A stretch of DNA of 47,885 nt from Streptomyces sp. A 4/2 (GTDB taxonomy: Bacteria > Actinomycetota > Actinomycetes > Streptomycetales > Streptomycetaceae). The stretch lies in assembly GCF_940670765.1 (NCBI RefSeq), contig NZ_CALNVW010000015.1, positions 1 through 47,885 on the forward strand, given 5' to 3'. The first letter of the stretch is position 1. Each line of letters starts with the position of its first letter. A program made the translations under genes and the position numbers. Of this stretch, positions 17,839 through 26,579 are shown piece after piece. Under the pieces are notes generated by a model. That model saw nothing but the letters and a program-made list of their open reading frames with translations. It searched no databases and had not been told where the DNA came from.

Positions 17839-18186
17839 TCAGCCGGACAGGGCCTGGTAGTAGCCGCTGCCGCCGCCGTCCCACGCGCTCGCGTACTGGG
17901 AGGCGTCCATCTCGCTGGAGTTGTGGATGGTGTCGGCCGCCATCAGCGAGGAGTGCAGGGCGTCGACCTTGCCCTTGATGTCGTTGTACGACTGCATCCA
18001 CTGCTGGAGCTTGCTGCTGAAGATGCTGGACGAGTCGGCGACGTACGACATCCGCACGTCGTCGTGGATCGCCGACACGGTCGCGCCCGCGCGGGCCATG
18101 GTGGCCACGTGGTTCTCCAGGGCCGTGCGGGCCTTGTCGATGTCTGTTTGCTGCCGATTGAACAGTCCAGGCGCGCTGTCAACCAT
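17839..18186 (-). CDS. WXG100/EspC-like protein, first gene of the substrate operon
   Basis: The start is taken at the ATG 18184-18186 (MVDSAPGLF), which has GAGG about six bases upstream. A longer frame to 18252 adds 22 residues without ribosome-site support. The 115-residue product has two long helices: RQQTDIDKARTAL at about 10-45, and SSKLQQWMQSYND onward. The tail is Gly/Ser-rich (WDGGGSGYYQAL). The turn reads SSSIF rather than W-x-G. A low-GC gap of 111 bases separates it from eccB and probably holds the promoter. Placement directly after the machine genes suggests a secreted subunit. Confidence 0.75.
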   Translation of the reverse strand: MVDSAPGLFNRQQTDIDKARTALENHVATMARAGATVSAIHDDVRMSYVADSSSIFSSKLQQWMQSYNDIKGKVDALHSSLMAADTIHNSSEMDASQYASAWDGGGSGYYQALSG

Positions 18187-18297
18187 GGTGGTTGCCTCAT
18201 TCCGGTCAGGATTCGGACATGTGTCGCCACGATACTCATCAGAAGTGCTCAACTGACCCTGCTGGATCAGAATTTGATCTTCGCTTGAGCTTTGGCG

Positions 18298-19803
18298 TCA
18301 ATTATTGATGCATCGTTCATTCGATTGTTTCGGAGCGCCCGCAACGCTTTTGCTCCCGGCGCCCTCCGTGGCGGATAGGTCGGCCCGCACGATGCCGCCC
18401 TGCGCCAGTGCCTGCGGGTCGAGATTCGGCCCGGTCGGCAGCAGATCGAGCAGCGGTGCGGGCAGCCGTACGGCATCGCTCGCCGAGTAGCCGAGCTGCT
18501 TGAGAGCGTCGTCGTCGGGCACCGGGTAGGCGGCGCCCGCGTCGGTGACCAGGTAGCGGGTGGAGCCCGTCCCGGCCGTGGAGTGGGCCGTCACCAGGGC
18601 GCCCGAGCCCGGTCGGACCCAGACCCGGTCGGCGGCCAGGCACCCGGCCCGTACCCCCGGTTCGGCGTCCGGCGCCCCGCCCGGCACCTGCGTGGCGGCG
18701 ACCAGCGCCACCGTCGTGGTGTGCCCGGAGCCGCTGGAGGCGACCCGCGCGCACACGTCCTGACCTGCGGTGGCCGACACCGGATGCGGTGCCTTGGCGG
18801 GCAGGTCCGCGGCGAGCGCCGCGGCGGCCGACGCCGGGACCTGATGGGCGGCCAGGTCGGCCGCCCCCACCGTGCGTTCGTTCACCGCGCCGCCGCCGTA
18901 CGCCTGCGCCTGGGTGCGCGGGTCGCCGAGCAGCAGCCGGTGCAGGGTGTCGGTCAGCGGTACGAGCCCGTCCTTGCGTAGCAGGTAGCGCTGGCCGCCG
19001 TCGGCGGTGAAGAGCTGGCCGATCCGGCTCGCCGCCCCCGACAGCTGGGGACCGGCCCCGCCCCGGCCCGGCACGTCGGGAGCCGCCAGGTCGGGCCCGG
19101 CCACCAGCGAGGTGAGGAAGGCATCGCCGACCGGGTACGGGGCGGTGGTCCCTGCCCAGCCGAGCGCCGCAGCCCCACCGTGTTTGGTGTCGACCGCGAA
19201 CCGCCGTCCCTGCCAGAGCAGTTGGACGCCTCCGCTGGGTGACGACACCAGTACGCCGTCCTTCGCACCCAGCCCTTCGCCGCCCGGTTCGGCGCCGATC
19301 ACCACCGAGGTGACCGTGCTGGTACCGCCGGTTCCGGTGTCCTTGCGGCCCGCGCACACCGACCAGGTGCCCCGGTCGAGCGCGCCCTTCGGCAGCCCGT
19401 CCGGTGCGCCCACGATGCCGAGCGGTGTGCCGCGCGGGGTGTCCCCGAGGGAGGCCGAGGCGACCTGCTGGACGGACAGCTTGTCCCCGGCCAGCAGCCG
19501 CGCCGACGCCTCGTTCAGCACGGGGTGCAGGGTGCCGCCGATGTAGACGTACCGGGCCCCGGACTCCTTGACCACCACGAGCGCACCGTCGGTGCGCCAG
19601 GAGGTGGCCCCGCCGGGCGAGATCAGCCCGTACAAGGTCGTGACCAGCGCGGCGAGGCAGGCGATCAGCAGGCCCCAGATGATGCCGCGCCAGGTACGGG
19701 CGGTCGGGGTGTCGGGTGCGTCCGGCTCGGCGCGCTGCATGCCGGAGGAGAGCCGGCCCATGACGAACATATGGGCCTGGACCTGGTCACGCCTGGACTG
19801 CAT
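18298..19803 (-). CDS. eccB: Type VII secretion core protein EccB
   Basis: The 501-residue product opens with the EccB signature MQSRRDQVQAHMFVMGR, followed by one membrane span at about residues 40-62 (GIIWGLLIACLAALVTTLYGLI) and a large extracytoplasmic domain with repeated beta segments (GGTLHPVLNEASARLL). This is the normal EccB layout and length. EccB is part of the membrane pore complex with EccC and EccD, and its outer domain is thought to face the envelope. The gene lies 56 bases downstream of eccD and is probably cotranscribed. The last residues (NERCINN) lie in unusually AT-rich DNA compared with the rest of the gene. Confidence 0.95.
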   Translation of the reverse strand: MQSRRDQVQAHMFVMGRLSSGMQRAEPDAPDTPTARTWRGIIWGLLIACLAALVTTLYGLISPGGATSWRTDGALVVVKESGARYVYIGGTLHPVLNEASARLLAGDKLSVQQVASASLGDTPRGTPLGIVGAPDGLPKGALDRGTWSVCAGRKDTGTGGTSTVTSVVIGAEPGGEGLGAKDGVLVSSPSGGVQLLWQGRRFAVDTKHGGAAALGWAGTTAPYPVGDAFLTSLVAGPDLAAPDVPGRGGAGPQLSGAASRIGQLFTADGGQRYLLRKDGLVPLTDTLHRLLLGDPRTQAQAYGGGAVNERTVGAADLAAHQVPASAAAALAADLPAKAPHPVSATAGQDVCARVASSGSGHTTTVALVAATQVPGGAPDAEPGVRAGCLAADRVWVRPGSGALVTAHSTAGTGSTRYLVTDAGAAYPVPDDDALKQLGYSASDAVRLPAPLLDLLPTGPNLDPQALAQGGIVRADLSATEGAGSKSVAGAPKQSNERCINN

Positions 19804-19859
19804 GCACGTTCCTCACTGGGCTCACTACGGGATTCACGGATCTCAACGCCGGTGGGGTG

Positions 19860-21248
19860 TCAGCCCCAGATGCCGCGCAGCGTGCCGAACACCCCGGCCA
19901 GCAGCAGCGCGAGCGGCAGCAGCACCAGTGCCGTCAGGCTGTGCAGCATGTCGGCCGCGCGCCCCCAGTACGGCACCAGCCTGCGGCCGGGCACGGTCCA
20001 GGCGGCGATCACCGTGACCGCGGCTGCGGCCGTCAGCATGCCGGTGACCTCCAGCCGTCCCGGCATGCCGGTTCCGACCGCGTCCGTGCAGGCCGCGAGT
20101 GTCAGGGCGTACGCCCCGGGCACCGCCATGACCAGGCGCTGCCAGGCACCGCCGACGGTCCGGGTGTGCAGGAGCAGCAGCAGTCCGAGCGCCATGGCGA
20201 GCACCGGCGCGGGCCAGCCGTCGGAGTCGGGCCCGGTGAGCAGGGCCGTGATGCAGCCGGCCAGGACCAGTCCGAGCGCGGCGGTGCAGCCGGTGGCGTA
20301 CGCGTCGGCCAGCCGGGCGCGCACCCGGACCCGCTCGGCCTCGAAGGGCTCGATGCCCTCCTGGAGTTCCTCGGCGCTGGACGGCAGCGGTGGCAGTCGC
20401 AGCCCCGCCAGCCGGAAGGCCAGCCCCGGTACGAAACTCCCGGCGGCGACCGCGCCCACCGCGAGATATCCGGCCGTGTGCGACAGCGGCACACCGCCCG
20501 CGCAGACGATGCCGCCGACCGATGCGAACAGGGCGACGGTGAAGACCCCGAGGAACAGCGGGGCGAACGCGCCGACCGCGGCCAGCGCGAGGACCGCGGC
20601 GCCGGCCGCTGCCGCGCCGCCCGCCAGCAGCCGGGGCCCGAACACGGACTCGCCGTGCCCGGCGGTGGGCAACAACGCCCCGGCCAGGGCCAGATGCGGC
20701 ACGGCCATCAGCCCGAGGGCGGCGCCCGCCCCCGCGTCCCCGACGGCGCGTGACGCGGCCGTGGCCCCGGCGAGCAGCAGTACGGCGAGCACGGCGGCGG
20801 CAGCGATCCGCCAGTGGGCAGGACCGGGCAGCGCGACGGTGAACAGGGCCGCGGTCAGCCCGGCCACGGCGAACCCGATCAGCAGCCGTCTGGTCAGCTC
20901 GGGGCGCCAGGTGTCGGGCCGGGCCCGCAGCGTATCGCCGATGCCGTCGACCAGATCGTCGAAGTCGACCTCGGGCAGCGTCTCATGACGCGCGCGCAGG
21001 TACAGCGTCTCGCCGTCGCGCAACTCCAGCGACTGCGGGGTCCCCTCCTCGTCGAGGGGTGCGGCGCCGAGCCGCTGGAGGGTCCAGCCGCCATGGGCGG
21101 CGCCCTGCTCGTGCAGCTCCCCGCCGGCGTACTCGACGAGAACGGGGATGAGATCGGCCAGCGGTACGTCGACCGGGATGCCCAACTCATAGGAATTTTC
21201 AGGCGCTCTTACAGCTATTCGGCACAATCCGACGGTGGTGTCGCTCAC
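19860..21248 (-). CDS. eccD: Type VII secretion integral membrane protein EccD
   Basis: The GTG start has a GGGAGAG site about 12 bases upstream. Residues 1-90 form a YukD/ubiquitin-like cytosolic domain (GIPVDVPLADLIPVLVEY, then LRDGETLYLR). The remaining roughly 340 residues are about eleven hydrophobic spans rich in Ala, Leu and Gly. This is the standard EccD layout and length (462 residues). EccD forms the membrane channel platform of the ESX complex. The gene diverges from eccC across a roughly 220-base spacer and precedes eccB. Confidence 0.95.
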   Translation of the reverse strand: MSDTTVGLCRIAVRAPENSYELGIPVDVPLADLIPVLVEYAGGELHEQGAAHGGWTLQRLGAAPLDEEGTPQSLELRDGETLYLRARHETLPEVDFDDLVDGIGDTLRARPDTWRPELTRRLLIGFAVAGLTAALFTVALPGPAHWRIAAAAVLAVLLLAGATAASRAVGDAGAGAALGLMAVPHLALAGALLPTAGHGESVFGPRLLAGGAAAAGAAVLALAAVGAFAPLFLGVFTVALFASVGGIVCAGGVPLSHTAGYLAVGAVAAGSFVPGLAFRLAGLRLPPLPSSAEELQEGIEPFEAERVRVRARLADAYATGCTAALGLVLAGCITALLTGPDSDGWPAPVLAMALGLLLLLHTRTVGGAWQRLVMAVPGAYALTLAACTDAVGTGMPGRLEVTGMLTAAAAVTVIAAWTVPGRRLVPYWGRAADMLHSLTALVLLPLALLLAGVFGTLRGIWG

Positions 21249-21466
21249 GGCGTTTCGATTCTCTCCCGTCCGGGGGTGCGGGTCGACCCGGGAACGGGGC
21301 GAACACTATCGTGAGTTCGAACCGATCTTCGGATCAACCACTTGGCCGACAATGCCGGGTGGTTGATGGAATTGCCGCGCGGCACAACGGGCAACCGTTT
21401 CGTATCCGTCTGTTAACCCACGGGCAATTCAACCCAGTCTCCTTGGACCAGGAAGGCCCAGCCCTC
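21249..21466. promoter_or_regulatory. Divergent eccD/eccC intergenic region
   Basis: This 218-base region separates the divergent eccD and eccC starts and is more AT-rich than its flanks, especially 21300-21440. It must hold promoters for both directions, but no sigma-factor box is clear enough to name. Confidence 0.5.
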
Positions 21467-24400
21467 TTGAGCACCGTCACGTTCCGGCGCCCGCCGCGCC
21501 GGCCGGGCCCTCAGCTGCCGCAGGGCGAGCTGACCCTCCAGGAACCACCCGCACTGCCCGAGTCCCAGAGCGCCATGAGCGGCGTCATCACCTATCTGCC
21601 CATGGCGTTGAGCTCGCTCGGCATGGTACTGATCTTCATCAGGCCCGGCGAGAGCAGCGGCATCCTGATGTGGGTCGCGATCGGGATGATGCTGCTGTCC
21701 GCAGTGGGCATGCTGATCAGCCAGTTCATCCGCGCGGCCGGTGACCGCAAGCGACGGCTGCGCGGTGAGCGGCGCGACTACCTGCGCTACCTCGCCACCA
21801 GCCGCCGCCGTATCCGCAAGGCCATCGACGAGCAGCGGCGCGCCGATGCCTGGCACCACCCCGAGCCGGGCTCGCTCGTCTCACTGGCGCGCGGCGGACG
21901 GCTCTGGGAACGCCGCACCACCCATGAGGACTTCGCCGAGATCCGGGTCGCCACCGGCACCCGTCAGCTCGCGCTCACCCTCAACCCGCTGTCCACCAAG
22001 CCCGTCGAGGACCTCGAACCGCTCTGCGCCCACGCGCTGCGCCGCTTCATCCGGGCGTACTCGACGGTACCGGGCCAGCCGATCGCGGTCCGGATGCGCT
22101 CCTTCGCCCGGGTGATCCTGCTGTCCGGCAGCAAGGACGGGGAGGAGACCGGGCCCCCCGGCACCGACCACGCCGCGGCTGCCGAGCGGAACCTGGAGAC
22201 CGCCCGCGGCGCCGTCCGCGCCATGGTCTGCCAGCTCGCCGTCCTGCACGCCCCGGAGGATCTCGCCGTCGTGGTCGTCGCCGACGGCGGTGCGCTCCCC
22301 GGCTGGGAGTGGGTGAAGTGGCTGCCGCACGCCCAGCACACGTCCGACACCGACGGCGTGGGCAGCGCCCGCCTCGTCGCCGAAGCCGTCTCCGAACTGG
22401 AACCGCTGCTGGGTGAGGAGTTCGGCGGGCGCCCGCCCTTCGAGCCGGGCGCCGAGCCGAGCCGCGACGAGCCGTACACGGTCATCGTCCTGGACACCGC
22501 CGCGGTCCCCGCGGGGGCGCGCATAGCCGGGGCCGGCTACCGCAATGCCCTGGTCCTCGACGTACGCGGGGTCCTCGACGACGCCCCCGAACGCGGCTCA
22601 CTCCGCTTCCGTGTCACCCCCGGCGACCTCTCGATGGTCACCACCGACGCGGACGGCAAGACCGTCGAGACCTCCGTGGGCCGGCCCGAGACCCTCGGCC
22701 CGCGCGCCGCCCGCGCCCTGGCCTCGGCCGTGGCCCCCTTCCGGCTGGGCGCCACCGCCCGCTCCGAGCAGCCGCTCCAGGAGGACATGGAGCTGACCGG
22801 TCTGCTCGGCATCCACGACCTGCACTCCGCGGACCTCACCCGGCTGCACGAACGGCGCGCCCCCGGCGACCGGCTGCGCGTCCCCATCGGACTCGCCGCA
22901 GACGGCAGCCAGGTCGCCCTGGACATCAAGGAGTCGGCGCAGGGCGGGATGGGCCCGCACGGCATGCTCATCGGCGCCACCGGATCGGGCAAGTCGGAAC
23001 TGCTGCGCACCCTGGTGCTCGGCCTCGCACTCACCCACTCGTCCGAGACGCTCAACTTCGTACTCGTCGACTTCAAGGGCGGTGCGACCTTCCTCGGCCT
23101 CGACAGGCTGCCGCACACCTCCGCGGTCATCACCAACCTCGCCGACGAGACGGCGCTCGTGGACCGTATGCGCGACGCCCTGCACGGCGAACTCATGCGC
23201 CGCCAGGAGCTCCTGCGCAAGGCGGGCAACTACGCCTCGCTCATGGAGTACGAGAAGGCCCGCGAAGGCGGCGCCGACCTCGCGCCGCTGCCCACGCTCT
23301 TCGTCGTCGTCGACGAGTTCAGTGAACTCCTCGCCGCCCACCGGGACTTCCTCGACCTGTTCGTCATGATCGGACGGCTCGGCCGATCCCTCGGCGTGCA
23401 TCTGCTGCTCGCCTCGCAGCGGCTCGACGAGGGCCGCATCCACCAGCTGGAGTCCCATCTCTCCTACCGGGTGGGGCTGCGGACGTTCTCCGCGATGGAG
23501 AGCCGCGGTGTGCTCGGTGTCCCGGACGCGTACGAGCTGCCGCCCCAGCCGGGCAGCGGCCTGCTGAAGAACGACGTCGGCACGCTCACCCGGTTCAAGG
23601 CCGCATTCGTCTCCGGGCCGTACCGGGTCATCCGCCCCGCGGTACGCCAGGCGGTCGTCGCCGGACAGGTGGTGCCGTTCCAGGCGGGCTGGGTGCCGCC
23701 CCGCCAACTCCCGCAGAGCGCAAGTGAGCTGGCGGGAGCGGAAGCCGAGACGGCCGCGGCCGAGGAAGCGTCCGCCAGCCTGCTCACCATCGCCGTCGAG
23801 CGGCTGGAGGAGTCGGGCCCGCACGCCCACCAGGTGTGGCTGCCCCCGCTCACCGAACCGCCCACGCTCGACCTGCTGCTGCCCCCGCCCGGCTCACCCG
23901 CCGCGCGCCGGCTCACCGTGCCGGTCGGCATCGTGGACCGGCCGTTCGACCAGCGCCGCGACGAGCTGATCGCCGATCTCTCCGGTGCGGGCGGGCACGT
24001 CGGCATCGGCGGCGGCCCGCAGAGCGGCAAGACCACTCTCGTCCGTACGCTCATCACCGCCATCGCCCGCACCCACACCCCGCGCGAGGTGCAGTTCTAC
24101 TGCCTGGACCTGGGTGGCGGCGGGCTCTCCGCGCTCTCCGGACTCCCGCACGTCGGTGGCGTCACCGGCCGCCTCGACCCGGAGCGGCTGCTGCGCACCG
24201 TCGCCGAGATCACCGGGCTGATCGCCCGCCGCGAGCGGCAGTTCGCCGATCACGGTTTCGGCTCCATGGCCGACTACCGGCGCAAGCGCGCGGCCGGTGA
24301 GTTCGCCGACGACCCGTACGGCGACGTGTTCCTCGTCGTCGACGGCTGGAACACGATCCGCCAGGACTTCATGGACCTGGTGCCGACCTTCACCCTCATC

Positions 24401-25498
24401 GCGTCCCGCGGGCTCAACTTCGGAGTCCACCTCATCATCGCCGCGACCCGCTGGGGCGAGATCGGGAGCGCCCTGCGCGACCAGCTCGGCACGCGCTTCG
24501 AGCTGCGGCTCGGTGACCCCGTCGACTCCGCGATCAACATGCGGGCCGCGGCGACCGTGCCGAAGGTCCCCGGCCGGGGGCTCACCGACGAGCAACTGCA
24601 CTTCCTGACCGCGCTGCCCCGTATCGACGGGGACTCCTCCGTCGACACCCTCTCGGACGGCGTCGACGCGCTGGTCCGCGAGACGGCCGCCGGGTGGGAC
24701 GGGCCCAAGGCGCCCCCCGTCCGGATGCTGCCGCTCACGTTGCCCGCGTCCGAACTGCCCGAGCCGGACGGCGACCTGCGCGTCCCCATCGGTATCCGGG
24801 ACGTCCAACTGGACATCTTCCACCACGACTTCGAGGAGAACCCGCACCTGGTCGTGGTCGGCGACGCGGAGTCGGGCAAGACCAACCTGCTCGCGCTGGT
24901 CTGCGAAGCCGTCACCAAGCGGTACGGGCCCGCCGAGGCCCGGGTCATGGTCACCGACTACCGGCGCCGCCTGGCCGGGGCCGTACCCGAGCCCTACCGC
25001 CTCGGGTACGCCGTCGGCCCGGCCCAGCTCCAGGAGATGGTCTCCGGTTCGGCCCGCGCCATGGCGGACCGGGTGCCGGGACCGGACATCGCACCGGAGC
25101 GGCTGAAGCTGCGCGACTGGTGGAAGGGGCCGAGGCTGTTCGTGGTCGTGGACGACTACGAACTGATCGGGAGCGGCGGTCCCGACCCGTTCGCGCCGCT
25201 GCTGCCGTATCTCGCCCAGGGCGCCGAGGTGGGACTGCACCTGATCGTGGCCCGCAGCGCCAACGGCGCGTCCCGCTCGATGATGTCGGATCAGCTGCTG
25301 CGCCGGCTCGTCGAGGCCAACACCCCGGTCGTACAGCTGTCCTGCCCGCCCGCCGAGGGGCAGATCGTCACCGGTACGAAGCCCCGTCTGCTCCCGCCCG
25401 GACGCGGTCTGTACATCACGCGCCGCAACACGGTGCAGGTGCAGACGGCGCTGCGCGGCGAGGAGGCGGAGGAAGCGACGGGGCCCGCCGAGCAGTAG
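21467..25498 (+). CDS. eccC: Type VII secretion FtsK/SpoIIIE ATPase EccC (fused EccCa/EccCb)
   Basis: The start is taken as TTG 21467 (MSTVTFRRPPRRPGP) with AGGAAGG ten bases upstream. The same frame reaches back to a GTG at 21311 without a good ribosome site. The 1343-residue product has two membrane spans at about 40-85, then three FtsK-type ATPase domains: Walker A GATGSGKSE near 503 with Walker B VVVDEFSE; GPQSGKTT near 848 with VVDGW, which lacks the catalytic Glu; and GDAESGKTN near 1131 with VVVDDYE. This is the full single-chain EccC that drives and selects WXG100 substrates. It diverges from eccD-eccB. Confidence 0.95.
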   Translation: MSTVTFRRPPRRPGPQLPQGELTLQEPPALPESQSAMSGVITYLPMALSSLGMVLIFIRPGESSGILMWVAIGMMLLSAVGMLISQFIRAAGDRKRRLRGERRDYLRYLATSRRRIRKAIDEQRRADAWHHPEPGSLVSLARGGRLWERRTTHEDFAEIRVATGTRQLALTLNPLSTKPVEDLEPLCAHALRRFIRAYSTVPGQPIAVRMRSFARVILLSGSKDGEETGPPGTDHAAAAERNLETARGAVRAMVCQLAVLHAPEDLAVVVVADGGALPGWEWVKWLPHAQHTSDTDGVGSARLVAEAVSELEPLLGEEFGGRPPFEPGAEPSRDEPYTVIVLDTAAVPAGARIAGAGYRNALVLDVRGVLDDAPERGSLRFRVTPGDLSMVTTDADGKTVETSVGRPETLGPRAARALASAVAPFRLGATARSEQPLQEDMELTGLLGIHDLHSADLTRLHERRAPGDRLRVPIGLAADGSQVALDIKESAQGGMGPHGMLIGATGSGKSELLRTLVLGLALTHSSETLNFVLVDFKGGATFLGLDRLPHTSAVITNLADETALVDRMRDALHGELMRRQELLRKAGNYASLMEYEKAREGGADLAPLPTLFVVVDEFSELLAAHRDFLDLFVMIGRLGRSLGVHLLLASQRLDEGRIHQLESHLSYRVGLRTFSAMESRGVLGVPDAYELPPQPGSGLLKNDVGTLTRFKAAFVSGPYRVIRPAVRQAVVAGQVVPFQAGWVPPRQLPQSASELAGAEAETAAAEEASASLLTIAVERLEESGPHAHQVWLPPLTEPPTLDLLLPPPGSPAARRLTVPVGIVDRPFDQRRDELIADLSGAGGHVGIGGGPQSGKTTLVRTLITAIARTHTPREVQFYCLDLGGGGLSALSGLPHVGGVTGRLDPERLLRTVAEITGLIARRERQFADHGFGSMADYRRKRAAGEFADDPYGDVFLVVDGWNTIRQDFMDLVPTFTLIASRGLNFGVHLIIAATRWGEIGSALRDQLGTRFELRLGDPVDSAINMRAAATVPKVPGRGLTDEQLHFLTALPRIDGDSSVDTLSDGVDALVRETAAGWDGPKAPPVRMLPLTLPASELPEPDGDLRVPIGIRDVQLDIFHHDFEENPHLVVVGDAESGKTNLLALVCEAVTKRYGPAEARVMVTDYRRRLAGAVPEPYRLGYAVGPAQLQEMVSGSARAMADRVPGPDIAPERLKLRDWWKGPRLFVVVDDYELIGSGGPDPFAPLLPYLAQGAEVGLHLIVARSANGASRSMMSDQLLRRLVEANTPVVQLSCPPAEGQIVTGTKPRLLPPGRGLYITRRNTVQVQTALRGEEAEEATGPAEQ

Positions 25499-25757
25499 GC
25501 AGGGACGTGGGCGGAGCAACAGGCGCAGCAGGAAGCCGACTTGGGATCCGGACTCCGCTGCGTACGGATCCGGCGCCCGGAGAGGTGCGCGATCCCGTGT
25601 GATGTCAGCGCCGTGTCAGCGGGGCGTGATCTCCTGTTGCCAGGTGCGCCCGCCGCCGGTTCGTACGGCGGCGGGCGCCCTGGCACGTCCCCGGCGCACG
25701 ACCGGCCGGGAAACCGAAGAACGAACACGCGGACACCGCGAAGAGAGGATGCGCCGG

Positions 25758-26489
25758 ATGGGCGTCACCGAAGGACCGGACACGGCAGCCGGATCGGCCG
25801 GATCCCCGATCGGAGAGGACGCGAGGGGCGCGCTGCGCCGGGCCGCGCTGGGCCGGCTGCCCGAGCGGCGCCGGGTCGCTCTCGGTCTCGACGGGCTGGC
25901 CCAGGAAGCGGGCGTCGAACAGGGCCTCGCGCACGAGGAGTTCCCCGGCGAGTGGGACCTGCTGAGCGATCTGGTCCTGGGCGCCTACAACGCGATGAGT
26001 GATGCCGCCGAGGCCGGGGCCGAGCGGGCGAGGGCCGAGGGCGTCGGGCTGCTCGGGCGCTGGACGGCCATCTGCCTGGGGGTACGGCGGTGGGCACTGG
26101 ACCACCCCGACGAGTACACCCTCATCTGGGGGTCACCGGTGCCGGGATACGTCGCGCCCCCGGAGACCATGGTGGCCGGAGCCCGCACCGTCCTCGCGCT
26201 CCTGGGCACGCTGCGGGAGGCCCAGGAGACAGGGGTGCTCGACACCTACGCGGGCGACCCGGAACCGTCGGAGGGCATGCGGCGCAACATCGCACCCCTC
26301 GCCGAGGGTCTGCTCAGCGGCCTCCCGGACCAGACCATCGCCCGCTTGCTGACTGCCTGGACCCAACTGCACGGCATGGTCGGCTTCGAGGTCAACGGGC
26401 ACATCGCCGGTGTCGCCGCCGACCCGGAGGCGTTCTTCGCCCACACCGCGGAGTCCATGGGGGTGTTCATGGGGCTGCCGCGGGGGTGA
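25758..26489 (+). CDS. TetR-family regulator with degenerate helix-turn-helix
   Basis: The start is taken as ATG 25758 (MGVTEGPD), since GAGAGG lies nine bases upstream. The in-frame ATG at 25749 abuts that site. The 243-residue product has an N-terminal TetR-like three-helix region (VALGLDGLAQEAGV, then EEFPGEWDLLSDLV) and a C-terminal domain of the WHG type (RWALDHPDEYTLIWGSPVPGY, then GFEVNGHI). The recognition helix reads GLAHEEFP rather than the usual AxYxHF, so DNA contact may be altered. It follows eccC by 259 bases in the same direction and is the likely local regulator of the cluster (inference). Confidence 0.8.
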   Translation: MGVTEGPDTAAGSAGSPIGEDARGALRRAALGRLPERRRVALGLDGLAQEAGVEQGLAHEEFPGEWDLLSDLVLGAYNAMSDAAEAGAERARAEGVGLLGRWTAICLGVRRWALDHPDEYTLIWGSPVPGYVAPPETMVAGARTVLALLGTLREAQETGVLDTYAGDPEPSEGMRRNIAPLAEGLLSGLPDQTIARLLTAWTQLHGMVGFEVNGHIAGVAADPEAFFAHTAESMGVFMGLPRG

Positions 26490-26579
26490 GCCCGACAGCG
26501 GTGGCGGTACGGAGCGCCGGTATGGCTCCCCGCCCCGCCACCGGCGTGGCTCCCCGTCCCGTCGTCCCGGGAGCTCCCG

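Noticed and set aside
21311..21466. N-terminal extension of EccC from GTG 21311
   Set aside because: There is no ribosome site, the DNA is AT-rich like a promoter, and the extra residues do not resemble EccC. TTG 21467 has AGGAAGG and the usual EccC N-terminus.
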